Of a stretch of DNA of 7,184 nt, positions 1 to 5,837 are shown one piece after another. The notes beneath the pieces are model-generated. The model was not told where the DNA came from. It saw only the letters and a list, made by a program, of their open reading frames with translations, and made no database searches. The position numbers and the translations under genes were made by a program. Position 1 is the stretch's first letter, and the number at the start of each line of letters is the position of its first letter. Origin of the DNA: Mesorhizobium sp. (lineage in GTDB: Bacteria > Pseudomonadota > Alphaproteobacteria > Rhizobiales > Rhizobiaceae). The DNA is taken from assembly GCA_030698645.1 (NCBI GenBank), contig JAUYMV010000475.1, positions 1-7,184 on the forward strand. Reading direction: 5' to 3'.

Positions 1-38
1 GTCGCGCTGCGGCCGGATGTGGTGGCGATGGCGGTCAT
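1..38 (-). CDS. Possible 5' end of a divergent gene (hisB by synteny), partial
   Basis: A minus-strand ATG at 38-36 opens a frame that runs off the left edge without a stop and reads MTAIATTSGRSA. An AGGGA motif lies seven bases upstream of the ATG, a reasonable ribosome binding site. In many rhizobia the gene divergent from hslV is hisB (imidazoleglycerol-phosphate dehydratase), whose first dozen residues are poorly conserved. The twelve residues visible here therefore cannot confirm the identity. The start codon and binding site are seen; the hisB assignment is inference from remembered gene order. It could also be a chance frame. Confidence 0.3.
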   Translation of the reverse strand, partial: MTAIATTSGRSA

Positions 39-63
39 GGCGGAATCCCTGCGGCCCGAAAGT

Positions 64-87
64 GTGCGCTGCATAACAGCATGGCAC
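64..87. other. Bulged stem-loop in the hslV upstream region
   Basis: GTGC-GCTG (64-71) can pair with CAGC (77-80) and GCAC (84-87) around a CATAA loop, leaving a three-base ATG bulge. It lies between the possible divergent start at 38 and the hslV promoter region, so it could sit in the leader of the minus-strand gene. Eight pairs in GC-rich DNA may be chance. No function is assigned. Confidence 0.2.
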
Positions 88-134
88 GCCGATTTCCAGT
101 TGCCGCCTGCGCTTGTGGTTAGCCGGACGGCGGT

Positions 135-164
135 TTGCAATCTCGCCGGCCATGCATACATAGT
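135..164 (+). promoter_or_regulatory. Candidate housekeeping-type promoter for hslV
   Basis: TTGCAA (135-140) and CATAGT (159-164) are separated by 18 bases, each matching four of six positions of the sigma-70-type consensus. This would start a transcript near 171 with a leader of about 55 bases before hslV. hslVU is heat-induced through sigma-32 in many proteobacteria, but I found no convincing alphaproteobacterial heat-shock promoter (CTTG, 17-18 bases, then CYTATNT). A CTTG at 112-115 has no matching -10. The match is weak and could be chance. Confidence 0.22.
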
Positions 165-226
165 TCGCATCGGGGGTGGTGACGGCGCTGTGTCAGGCCG
201 GATCGCCCCGCTTTCGGAGTATCCTG

Positions 227-775
227 ATGTCGAATGAAATCATCATGCACGGCACGACCATCGTCACCGTGCGCAAGGGCGACCGCGTGGTGATCGCCGG
301 CGACGGCCAGGTCAGCCTTGGCAACACCGTCATGAAGGGCAACGCCAAGAAGGTGCGCCGCATCGGCAAGGGCAATGTCATCGCAGGCTTTGCGGGCGCC
401 ACCGCCGACGCCTTCACGCTTCTCGAGCGGCTGGAGAGCAAGCTCGAGCAGTATCCCGACCAGCTCACTCGCGCCTGTGTCGAGCTTGCCAAGGACTGGC
501 GCACCGACCGCTACCTGCGCCGGCTGGAGGCCATGATGCTGGTCGCCGACAGGACCGTGACGCTGGCGCTCACCGGTACCGGCGACGTGCTCGAGCCGGA
601 GCATGGCGTCATGGCGATCGGCTCGGGCGGAAATTACGCGCTGGCCGCGGCGCGCGCGCTGATCGACACCGATCTCGATGCCGAGGCGATCGCCCGCAAG
701 GCGATGGAGATCGCCGCCGACATCTGCATCTTCACCAATCGCTCGATCACGCTCGAAACCATCGATGTCGCGTAG
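227..775 (+). CDS. hslV: ATP-dependent protease subunit HslV (peptidase)
   Basis: HslV is the threonine peptidase of the HslUV (ClpQY) protease. Two hexameric rings form a cytoplasmic chamber that degrades proteins unfolded by HslU. The product has 182 residues. A short propeptide (residues 1-9) precedes the TTIVTVRKG motif, so Thr10 should become the catalytic N-terminal Thr1. In mature numbering Asp17 (in AGDG), Lys33 (in NAKKVRR) and Ser124 (in AIGSGG) fall where the E. coli active site has them. [11 protein letters not shown] and [10 protein letters not shown] are further family signatures. The ATG at 227 is chosen because GGAG (216-219) lies seven bases upstream; an in-frame GTG at 176 would add 17 unrelated residues. 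It is the first gene of an operon with the acetyltransferase and hslU. Nothing suggests loss of activity. Confidence 0.98.
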   Translation: MSNEIIMHGTTIVTVRKGDRVVIAGDGQVSLGNTVMKGNAKKVRRIGKGNVIAGFAGATADAFTLLERLESKLEQYPDQLTRACVELAKDWRTDRYLRRLEAMMLVADRTVTLALTGTGDVLEPEHGVMAIGSGGNYALAAARALIDTDLDAEAIARKAMEIAADICIFTNRSITLETIDVA

Positions 776-1286
776 CCGCAAGCCAAGCTACGGCTTCCGG
801 CCGGTCACCGAGGACGATCTGCCGATGCTGGAGGATTGGCTCGGCCGGCCGCACATGCGCGAATGGTGGGGCGATCCCGGGCGCGGGATGGAGGAAATCC
901 GCGAGCATATCGACTCGATCTCGGTCGAGCCGCTGATCGTGGAGCTCGACGGCAGGCCGATCGCCTATCTGCAGAGCTACGATCCCCACCTGGAGGACGA
1001 CCATCCGTATTCCGACCAGCCGACGGGAACGCTCGGCGTGGATCTCACGATCGCCGACGCCGAGATGCTTGGCCGGGGCCACGGCTCGGCAATGCTCAGT
1101 CAGTTCGTCGAGGAGCTTTTCGAAGAAGGCGCGCCGCGCGTCATCATCGACCCCGATCCGTCCAATCTACGCGCCATCCGCGCCTATGAGAAGGCCGGGT
1201 TCCAGGCCTTCGACACCCGCACATCCATCTACGGTCCGGCCCTCATGATGGCCCGCGACGCACCAGACGAATCGAGAGAAGCATGA
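765..1286 (+). CDS. GNAT-family N-acetyltransferase, AAC(6')-like
   Basis: This 173-residue protein is a predicted cytoplasmic acetyl-CoA-dependent acetyltransferase. Its layout follows the AAC(6')-I aminoglycoside 6'-N-acetyltransferase group: [16 protein letters not shown] near the start, EWWG at 33-36, PIAYLQSY at 65-72, GVD at 91-93, the acetyl-CoA pyrophosphate loop LGRGHGSAM at 102-110 (Q/RxxGxG/A type), and [16 protein letters not shown] at 131-146. The resemblance is from memory, not an alignment. A chromosomal copy inside a housekeeping operon need not give resistance, and the substrate is unknown. The ATG at 765 lies inside hslV (11-base overlap) with no clear ribosome binding site, and the stop overlaps the hslU start in ATGA, which points to translational coupling at both ends. 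The start fits because the conserved N-terminus begins about ten residues later. Confidence 0.88.
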   Translation: MSRSRKPSYGFRPVTEDDLPMLEDWLGRPHMREWWGDPGRGMEEIREHIDSISVEPLIVELDGRPIAYLQSYDPHLEDDHPYSDQPTGTLGVDLTIADAEMLGRGHGSAMLSQFVEELFEEGAPRVIIDPDPSNLRAIRAYEKAGFQAFDTRTSIYGPALMMARDAPDESREA

Positions 1287-2596
1287 CCACATTTTCCCCC
1301 CGCGAGATCGTTTCCGAGCTTGACCGCTACATCGTCGGCCAGAAGGACGCCAAGCGCGCCGTCGCGGTGGCGTTGCGCAACCGCTGGCGCCGCCAGCAGC
1401 TGACCGGTCAGATGCGCGAAGAGGTGATGCCGAAGAACATCCTGATGATCGGGCCGACCGGCGTCGGCAAGACCGAGATCGCGCGCCGCCTGGCGCGGCT
1501 CGCCGGCGCGCCCTTCATCAAGGTCGAGGCGACCAAGTTCACCGAGGTCGGCTATGTCGGCCGCGACGTCGAGCAGATCATCCGCGACCTCGTCGAGGTG
1601 GCGATCGGCTTGGTGCGCGACCGGATGCGCGAGGACGTCAAGGCGCGCGCGCATCTGAACGCCGAGGAGCGCGTGCTCGAGGCGCTCGTCGGCAAGAACG
1701 CGAGCCCCGCGACGCGCGATTCGTTCCGCAAGAAGCTGCGTGCCAACGAACTCGATGACAAGGAAATCGAGGTCGAGGTCGCCGATTCGGGCGGCGGCGG
1801 CATGCCCGGCTTCGAGATTCCCGGCATGCCGGGTGCCAATATCGGCGTGCTCAACATCAACGACATGCTGTCGAAGGCGATGGGCGGCAAGCGCACCAAG
1901 ACGCGCAGGACGACGGTGAAGGATTCGTACGGCCTGCTGATCGAGGACGAGTCGGACAAGCTGCTCGACCAGGACCAGGTCGTCCAGCTTGCGCTGCAGT
2001 CGGCTCAGGACGACGGCATCGTCTTCCTCGACGAGATCGACAAGATCGCCGCGCGCGACGGCGGCGTCGGCGCCGGCGTCAGCCGCGAAGGGGTGCAGCG
2101 CGACCTGCTACCGCTGGTCGAGGGCACGACGGTTGCCACCAAATACGGGCCGATCAAGACCGACCACATATTATTCATCGCGTCGGGCGCCTTCCACGTC
2201 GCCAAGCCGTCCGACCTCTTGCCCGAGTTGCAAGGCCGCCTGCCGATCCGCGTCGAATTGCGCGCGCTCGACAAGGACGACTTCCGCCGCATCCTGACCG
2301 AGCCGGAGGCGAGCCTGATCAAGCAGTATATCGCGCTGCTCGCCACCGAGGGCGTGACGCTGGATTTCACGGACGACGCGATCGACCAGCTGGCCGGCAT
2401 CGCCGTCGATCTCAATTCGACGGTCGAGAACATCGGCGCCAGGCGTCTGCAGACCGTGATGGAGCGCGTGCTCGACGAGGTTTCGTTCGAGGCGCCGGAT
2501 AAATCCGGCACCAGCGTCACGGTCGATGCGGCCTTCGTCGCCAAACATGTCGGCGATCTGGCAAAAAACACGGATTTGTCGCGATTCATCCTGTAA
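1283..2596 (+). CDS. hslU: HslUV protease ATPase subunit HslU (ClpY)
   Basis: HslU is the AAA+ hexameric unfoldase that recognises substrates, unfolds them with ATP and feeds them into HslV. Its 437 residues are about the usual length. Visible landmarks are Walker A GPTGVGKT (57-64), the pore loop GYVG (90-93) that grips substrate, the inserted I-domain (about 110-240) with a Gly/Pro/Met-rich stretch (170-184) in which GMPG occurs twice, Walker B VFLDE (247-251), and GARR (385-388) with the sensor-2 arginine. The C-terminus is DLSRFIL, the tail that docks between HslV subunits and activates the peptidase, so this protein should work with the hslV of this window. The ATG overlaps the acetyltransferase stop as ATGA, and a purine-rich GAGAGAA (1274-1280) is the likely ribosome binding site. 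All motifs are intact. Confidence 0.98.
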   Translation: MTTFSPREIVSELDRYIVGQKDAKRAVAVALRNRWRRQQLTGQMREEVMPKNILMIGPTGVGKTEIARRLARLAGAPFIKVEATKFTEVGYVGRDVEQIIRDLVEVAIGLVRDRMREDVKARAHLNAEERVLEALVGKNASPATRDSFRKKLRANELDDKEIEVEVADSGGGGMPGFEIPGMPGANIGVLNINDMLSKAMGGKRTKTRRTTVKDSYGLLIEDESDKLLDQDQVVQLALQSAQDDGIVFLDEIDKIAARDGGVGAGVSREGVQRDLLPLVEGTTVATKYGPIKTDHILFIASGAFHVAKPSDLLPELQGRLPIRVELRALDKDDFRRILTEPEASLIKQYIALLATEGVTLDFTDDAIDQLAGIAVDLNSTVENIGARRLQTVMERVLDEVSFEAPDKSGTSVTVDAAFVAKHVGDLAKNTDLSRFIL

Positions 2597-2606
2597 AGCT
2601 TGTGCC

Positions 2607-2625
2607 CGGGCGGCTTGTCCGCCCG
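2607..2625 (+). terminator. Stem-loop after hslU, possible weak terminator
   Basis: CGGGCGG (2607-2613) and CCGCCCG (2619-2625) form a perfect 7-bp GC stem with a five-base loop, ten bases after the hslU stop. No T-run follows, only a pyrimidine-rich patch (ACTTCTCTAGTTT). It may stabilise the 3' end of hslU mRNA or reduce read-through into the DUF1402 gene. A weaker alternative, GTCCG (2617-2621) with CGGAC (2628-2632), uses part of the same sequence and would exclude it. Confidence 0.45.
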
Positions 2626-2687
2626 AACGGACTTCTCTAGTTTGCCGCGCCGAAGGGGCGTCGGCGCCTCGCGGGCTTGGGCGGCAG

Positions 2688-3641
2688 ATGTTGTATCGAT
2701 TCGGATTGCTCCTGTGCGCGGCCCTGCTGGGCTCGCAGGCCATGGCCGCGACCCCGGTCCCGGCGGGCAACCGCCATGTCGAGCAACCCGGCGTGCCGGG
2801 CGGCTCCGCGGCCCGCACGAAAGCGCTGAAGACCAGCTACGAGGCGAAATACCGCAAGGTCCTCGCCCTGCTCAGCAACGATGTCGGCCTGCGCAAGAAG
2901 ATCGTCCAGGCCGCCCGCCAGTTTGGCATCGACCCGCTGCACATGGCCGGCGCCATCGTCGGCGAGCACACCTACAATGTCGACGCCTATGACCGCCTGC
3001 AGACCTACTACGTCAAGGCGGTGTCCTATCTCGGCTCCAGCTTCTCGTTCGAGCATGCCGGCGAGAACATCGGCGACTTCATCCAGCGCCCGGAGTTCTC
3101 GGCCTGCGCGGGCAAGACCGGCAGCTACGCGCTGTGGAGCTGCCGGGAAGCGGTCTGGAACGCCGAGTTCCGCGGCCGTTCGGTCGGCGGCCGAAGCTTT
3201 CCGAACGACCGCTTCAGCGCAGTGTTCTTCCAGCCCTTTTATGCCGGCCAGACCTTCGGCATCGGACAGCTCAATCCGCTGACGGCGCTGCAGATGAGCG
3301 ATCTGGTGGCGCAGGTCTCCGGCCTGCCGAAGCTCGATTTCCGCGATCCGCAGGCGGTCTATCGCACCATCATGGATCCCGACCAGACGCTGCCCTATGT
3401 GGCGGCGACGCTGAAGGCCTCGATCGACGCCTATCGCGATATCGCCGGCTTCGACATTTCCGGCAATCCGGGCCTCACCGCGACGCTCTACAATGTCGGC
3501 GACCCGGAGGCCCGCGCCTATGCGCTGAAGGCCGAAAACGCGCGCCGAAAGGCCGCCGGCGAGGCGCCGAAGCTGCCTGAGGAGAATTACTACGGCTGGC
3601 TGGTCAACGAGAAGCTCGCCGATCTAAAGGCGCTGTTTTAA
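2688..3641 (+). CDS. Exported DUF1402 family protein, lytic-transglycosylase-like
   Basis: This 317-residue protein matches the rhizobial DUF1402 family (about 310 residues), which has no established function. The start at 2688 is preferred because it yields a clean signal peptide: Arg4, a hydrophobic core at 5-16, and a likely cut after AMA (18-20). This predicts a periplasmic protein. A longer in-frame extension back into hslU (to 2526) lacks family-like sequence. The body has a pattern seen in family-1 (SLT) lytic transglycosylases: a glutamate in GAIVGEHTYNVDA (Glu93), GIGQLNP (191-197), DPDQTLPYVAATLKA (230-244), and ATLYNVGDP (265-273). Glu93 would be the catalytic acid if this holds. 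Cys140 and Cys152 could form a disulfide. It lies 91 bases after hslU on the same strand, with a stem-loop between, so co-transcription is uncertain. Family assignment is confident; enzymatic activity is inference. Confidence 0.85.
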   Translation: MLYRFGLLLCAALLGSQAMAATPVPAGNRHVEQPGVPGGSAARTKALKTSYEAKYRKVLALLSNDVGLRKKIVQAARQFGIDPLHMAGAIVGEHTYNVDAYDRLQTYYVKAVSYLGSSFSFEHAGENIGDFIQRPEFSACAGKTGSYALWSCREAVWNAEFRGRSVGGRSFPNDRFSAVFFQPFYAGQTFGIGQLNPLTALQMSDLVAQVSGLPKLDFRDPQAVYRTIMDPDQTLPYVAATLKASIDAYRDIAGFDISGNPGLTATLYNVGDPEARAYALKAENARRKAAGEAPKLPEENYYGWLVNEKLADLKALF

Positions 3642-3677
3642 GCGGCGCTGATCTGCCGATAAAGTCGACGTTCGACG

Positions 3678-3702
3678 CGAGGGGCTGACTGTCAGCCCCT
3701 CG
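3678..3702. terminator. Perfect stem-loop between convergent genes, likely bidirectional terminator
   Basis: CGAGGGGCTGA (3678-3688) and TCAGCCCCTCG (3692-3702) are exact reverse complements separated by CTG, giving an 11-bp GC-rich stem with a three-base loop. It sits 36 bases after the DUF1402 stop and 23 bases beyond the stop of the convergent DoxX-like gene, so it can end transcripts from both. There is no clear T-tract on either strand, so termination efficiency is uncertain. Confidence 0.72.
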
Positions 3703-3725
3703 GAGAAGCTGCGCAGGTGGCGGGC

Positions 3726-4115
3726 TTACGCCACGCGCCAGGGGAACAGCGCGCGCAACGCTGGATCGCGCAGCCACAATCCGCCCCACATGAACAGGCC
3801 GAGATAGATGCTGAACAGAACGTGGCTGAACAGTGGATTTCCAACGCGGATCTGCGTCGCCATCGCGCCGCCGAGCAGCCCCATCATCAGCACGGCGCCG
3901 AGCACGCTCGTCTTGGGAAACACATAGAGAATCACGCAGGCAAGCTCGATCAGTCCGATCATCACGACATAGCCGTCCGGCCAGCCGAGCTGCCGCATCG
4001 AGTCGGTAGCCACCGCCATGCCGCCGAGCTTCGGGGCGACCGAAGCGCCTAGCATGAACAGCACGAAAAGCGCCGACAGAATGCGGCCGGACCAGACCAT
4101 CGTCATCTCGCTCAT
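3726..4115 (-). CDS. DoxX-like family membrane protein
   Basis: A 129-residue inner-membrane protein with four predicted hydrophobic segments at about 11-27, 48-66, 69-87 and 97-115, the layout of the DoxX-like (DoxX_2) family. Family-like features are a GRILSALFVLFMLGAS first helix, a GWPDGYV turn before helix 2, IGLIELACVILYVFPKTSVLGA across helices 2-3, and a closing WGGLWLRDPALRALFPWR. Biochemical roles in this small-protein family are mostly unknown; some relatives are linked to redox or thiol stress. The ATG at 4115 is chosen because AAAGGAG lies seven bases upstream; a start at 4148 would add 11 residues before it. It is divergent from a MarR regulator and shares an operator region with it, so MarR control is likely. 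Confidence 0.85.
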   Translation of the reverse strand: MSEMTMVWSGRILSALFVLFMLGASVAPKLGGMAVATDSMRQLGWPDGYVVMIGLIELACVILYVFPKTSVLGAVLMMGLLGGAMATQIRVGNPLFSHVLFSIYLGLFMWGGLWLRDPALRALFPWRVA

Positions 4116-4122
4116 GAACCCA

Positions 4123-4129
4123 CTCCTTT
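4123..4129 (-). promoter_or_regulatory. Strong ribosome binding site of the DoxX-like gene
   Basis: On the minus strand this reads AAAGGAG, seven bases before the ATG at 4115. It is one of the best Shine-Dalgarno matches in the window and decides the start against the in-frame ATG at 4148. Confidence 0.8.
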
Positions 4130-4177
4130 CTTGAGGTCGAAGGTTCATGCGCGCCTTGCACCGAACTCCTCGGAACG

Positions 4178-4197
4178 TTATCTTGACGTCAAGATAA
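4178..4197. promoter_or_regulatory. Perfect 20-bp palindromic operator, probable MarR site O1
   Basis: The half-site TTATCTTGAC (4178-4187) is followed directly by its exact reverse complement GTCAAGATAA (4188-4197). A gapless inverted repeat of this size between a MarR-family gene and a divergent gene is the classic binding site for a MarR dimer. It lies 15 bases before the marR start and 62 bases before the doxX start, so it can control both. It contains TTGACG, which could be part of a -35 element, though no matching -10 was found. The palindrome is seen directly; the binding protein is inferred from position. Confidence 0.82.
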
Positions 4198-4199
4198 TC

Positions 4200-4204
4200 A
4201 GGAA
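4200..4204 (+). promoter_or_regulatory. Ribosome binding site of the MarR gene
   Basis: AGGAA lies seven bases before the ATG at 4212, between the two palindromes, and supports that start over upstream in-frame candidates. Confidence 0.65.
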
Positions 4205-4223
4205 TAGTTTGATGTCAACATAT
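4204..4223. promoter_or_regulatory. Degenerate second operator O2 over the marR start codon
   Basis: The core TTGATGTCAA (4209-4218) differs at one of ten bases from the TTGACGTCAA core of the upstream palindrome, and the 20-base windows agree at 14 positions. The two centres are 26 bp apart. The site covers the marR ATG, so a dimer bound here would block expression of its own gene. It may be an auxiliary lower-affinity autoregulatory site. It could also be coincidence, since the outer half-site bases are poorly kept. Confidence 0.45.
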
Positions 4224-4793
4224 TTTATCGACGAAGCCGGCGACCGTGTCGGGCGGCGGCGGCGGCAATGGGCGAGCGAACTCCCGGATGTCGATACGAG
4301 CGGCATGGCGGTGCTCGGTCGGGCCCGATGGATCACTCTGGCGGTGCGTCCGTCGATCGAGGCCGTCTTTGCCCGCCATGGCCTGGACAGTGGCGAATTC
4401 GATACGTTGGCGACTCTTCTGCGGTCAGGTCCGCCCTATCGGCTGCGCCCGACCGAATTGTTCTCCTCGATGATGATATCTTCCGGCGGCCTGACCGACC
4501 GGCTGGGTCGCCTGCAGCGGGCTCGGCTCATCTCACGGCCGGCCGACAGTAGGGATGCGCGCAGTCTGCCTGTGCAGCTCACCGATGAGGGTAAGCGGAT
4601 CGCGGAGGCGGCGTTTCGCGAAGACATGACCATTGAGGCCGGCCTGCTCGATGGATTGACCGAGGACGACCGCCGGCAGCTGGGCGAGCTGCTGGGCAGG
4701 CTGGCGATGTCGGTCGAGGGGAAGATTGCCGCATCGGCAGCGCCTGGCGACAATCAGACAACGGGTGGGAATACTTCTGACGGGCAAGCGTGA
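4212..4793 (+). CDS. MarR-family transcriptional regulator
   Basis: This 193-residue DNA-binding protein should act as a dimer, usually as a repressor released by a small ligand or by oxidation. After a basic N-terminus (RRRR at 15-18), the dimerisation and start-of-domain sequence ELPDVDTSGMAVLGRARWI (23-41) is followed by a winged helix-turn-helix: LDSGEFDTLATLLRSGPPYRLRP (58-80), the recognition region with SSGGLTDRLGRLQ (90-102), and the wing with DSRDARSLPVQLTDEG (112-127), the hallmark DxRxxxVxLTxxG pattern. The C-terminus after about 170 is polar and probably disordered. No cysteine is present, so direct thiol sensing is unlikely. The ATG at 4212 has AGGAA seven bases upstream. It is divergent from the DoxX-like gene and flanked by a perfect palindrome, so it probably represses both. 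The ligand is unknown. Confidence 0.92.
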   Translation: MSTYFIDEAGDRVGRRRRQWASELPDVDTSGMAVLGRARWITLAVRPSIEAVFARHGLDSGEFDTLATLLRSGPPYRLRPTELFSSMMISSGGLTDRLGRLQRARLISRPADSRDARSLPVQLTDEGKRIAEAAFREDMTIEAGLLDGLTEDDRRQLGELLGRLAMSVEGKIAASAAPGDNQTTGGNTSDGQA

Positions 4794-4833
4794 TTCGCCC
4801 CGGGACTCTGTGGGGAGCCGCTTTCCGACGCCT

Positions 4834-4866
4834 CTGGGTCAATGCGTAGCCTTCCGCATTCCCCAG
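4834..4866. terminator. Two-part stem-loop between marR and xre, likely bidirectional terminator
   Basis: CTGGG (4834-4838) pairs with CCCAG (4862-4866), and inside it AATGCG (4841-4846) pairs with CGCATT (4855-4860) around an eight-base loop, with a small 2/1 internal mismatch. It starts 41 bases after the marR stop and lies 60 bases beyond the end of the convergent xre gene. No T-run follows. The rest of the 133-base gap (4794-4926) shows no gene. Confidence 0.55.
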
Positions 4867-4926
4867 CCGGAAATGGCGCGGCCAACCATGACTGTCAGCG
4901 CCAGGATGGTCGGTTGTTCGCCTCGT

Positions 4927-5292
4927 TCATCCGCCCGGCCGCGCCGGCCGCAGAAGGGCGATGATCTGCTCCAGTTCGTCCTCGCCCAGCCTGCCGATCC
5001 GCTCAGCCAGCAGGTTGGCGAGCTCGGTAGCGCGGGGCGACAGGCCGGACGTGTCGATGACGGCGCGCGGATGCGAGCTTTCGGCCAGCCGCTGCAGATC
5101 CTCCGCCTCGTCCCAGATGATGTTGAAATAGCCGATGATCTTCTGCACCGTCACCCAGGTCGGCTGGCCGCGCCGGCCGTGCTCGAGCGCGGAGAGATAG
5201 GCCGCGCTGACGCCGATCGCCGCCGCCATGTCCTTTTGCGACACGCCGCGCTCGCGGCGCAGCCGGCGCAGCTTTTCGCCGAACGGCGTCAC
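4927..5292 (-). CDS. XRE/Cro-type helix-turn-helix regulator
   Basis: A 121-residue protein with one N-terminal XRE/Cro-CI helix-turn-helix (about 5-57): FGEKLRRLRRERGVSQKDMA, IGVSAAYLSALEHGRRGQP as turn and recognition helix, then VQKIIGYFNI. The tail (about 60-115) is predicted helical and acidic, with LSPRATELANLLAERIGRL resembling a dimerisation segment. Target genes are unknown. The start is a GTG at 5292 whose GTGA overlaps the stop of the upstream Smr gene by four bases. No Shine-Dalgarno sequence precedes it, so translation is probably coupled to smr. It is the last gene of the Tim44-mltA-smr-xre operon, and no palindromic operator was spotted near it. Confidence 0.85.
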   Translation of the reverse strand: MTPFGEKLRRLRRERGVSQKDMAAAIGVSAAYLSALEHGRRGQPTWVTVQKIIGYFNIIWDEAEDLQRLAESSHPRAVIDTSGLSPRATELANLLAERIGRLGEDELEQIIALLRPARPGG

Positions 5293-5837
5293 GGCGCCGA
5301 CGCCGGCAGGCGGCGCAGCCGCACATAGAGCGCGCCGGCGCCGCCATGATTGCGCGAGGCATCCTCATAGCCCGAAACCAGGCCGCGGAAGGCCGGCGTC
5401 GCGAACCAGGACGGCACGCCGCGCTTCAGTACGCCGTCGCTCGCCGACGACGAGCCCTTGCCCGTGATCACCAGCACGTAGCGCACACCGCTCAGATGCG
5501 CGCGCTGCAGGAAGGAGAGCAGGAAGCCGTAGGCCTCGTCCTGGCGCAACCCGTGCAGGTCGATGCGCGCTTCGAGCGTCAGTTTTCCCCTGGAGAGCTT
5601 TTGCTGCGTCGTGCGGTCGAGATGGTGGATCTGGCTGCGCGCCGGCGCGGGCGGAGCGGCAGCGCCGGGCCTAGCGGTCGACGACGGCTTCGTGGGCGCT
5701 TCCGGTTTTATCTCCGGCGGCTTCGGCGAATCGTCGACCGGGTGGGCCTTGCCCTTGAGCGGCCTGGCCGACCTTGCGACGAGGTTCCACAGGATGCGTT
5801 CGTCGCTGGTCAGGTCGCGCGTCTTGCCGCCCTTCAT
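5289..5837 (-). CDS. Smr-domain protein
   Basis: A 182-residue protein with a C-terminal Smr (small MutS-related) domain at about 90-176. The key landmarks are DLHG (93-96), TGKG (125-128) and the GGAGALYV stretch (165-172). The domain binds nucleic acids, and in several proteins it has nuclease activity for which the DLHG histidine matters. The stand-alone alphaproteobacterial type has no proven substrate. The N-terminus has DERILWNLVARSARPLKGK (12-30), followed by a Pro/Ala-rich, probably disordered linker (32-67). No MutS domains are present, so a mismatch-repair role should not be assumed. The ATG overlaps the mltA stop (ATGA, 5834-5837), and GGAGG inside the mltA 3' end lies six bases upstream, which fixes the start. 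Confidence 0.9.
   Translation of the reverse strand: MKGGKTRDLTSDERILWNLVARSARPLKGKAHPVDDSPKPPEIKPEAPTKPSSTARPGAAAPPAPARSQIHHLDRTTQQKLSRGKLTLEARIDLHGLRQDEAYGFLLSFLQRAHLSGVRYVLVITGKGSSSASDGVLKRGVPSWFATPAFRGLVSGYEDASRNHGGAGALYVRLRRLPASAP

Noticed and set aside
112..140. CTTG at 112 as a heat-shock sigma-32 promoter for hslV
   Set aside because: No CYTATNT-like -10 element occurs 17-18 bases downstream, so the match is only four bases.
176..226. Upstream GTG start extending HslV by 17 residues
   Set aside because: The ATG at 227 has a GGAG seven bases upstream and gives a normal short propeptide before the catalytic threonine. The extension matches nothing in HslV.
19..237. 72-residue plus-strand frame upstream of hslV
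   Set aside because: It resembles no recognised family, crosses the likely divergent start and the hslV promoter region, and overlaps the hslV start. GC-rich DNA often leaves such frames open.
119..781. 220-residue minus-strand frame opposite hslV
   Set aside because: It is the mirror of a strongly conserved coding frame, rich in Arg, Ala, His and Gly with no recognisable domain.
1799..1833. Repeated GGCATGCC segments as a regulatory repeat
   Set aside because: They encode the repeated GMPG motif in the HslU I-domain and are explained by coding.
2005..2589. 194-residue minus-strand frame opposite hslU
   Set aside because: The composition is Ser/Arg-rich, typical of an antisense shadow, and hslU is unambiguous here.
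2688..2720. Cys10 in the DUF1402 signal peptide read as a lipobox
   Set aside because: The sequence before it is LLLC with a further hydrophobic run after it. The cysteine sits in the middle of the hydrophobic core, and AMA at 18-20 is a better cleavage site.
4131..4211. Upstream start extending MarR by 27 residues
   Set aside because: The extension would be coded by the operator region and is not family-like. AGGAA at 4200-4204 supports the ATG at 4212.
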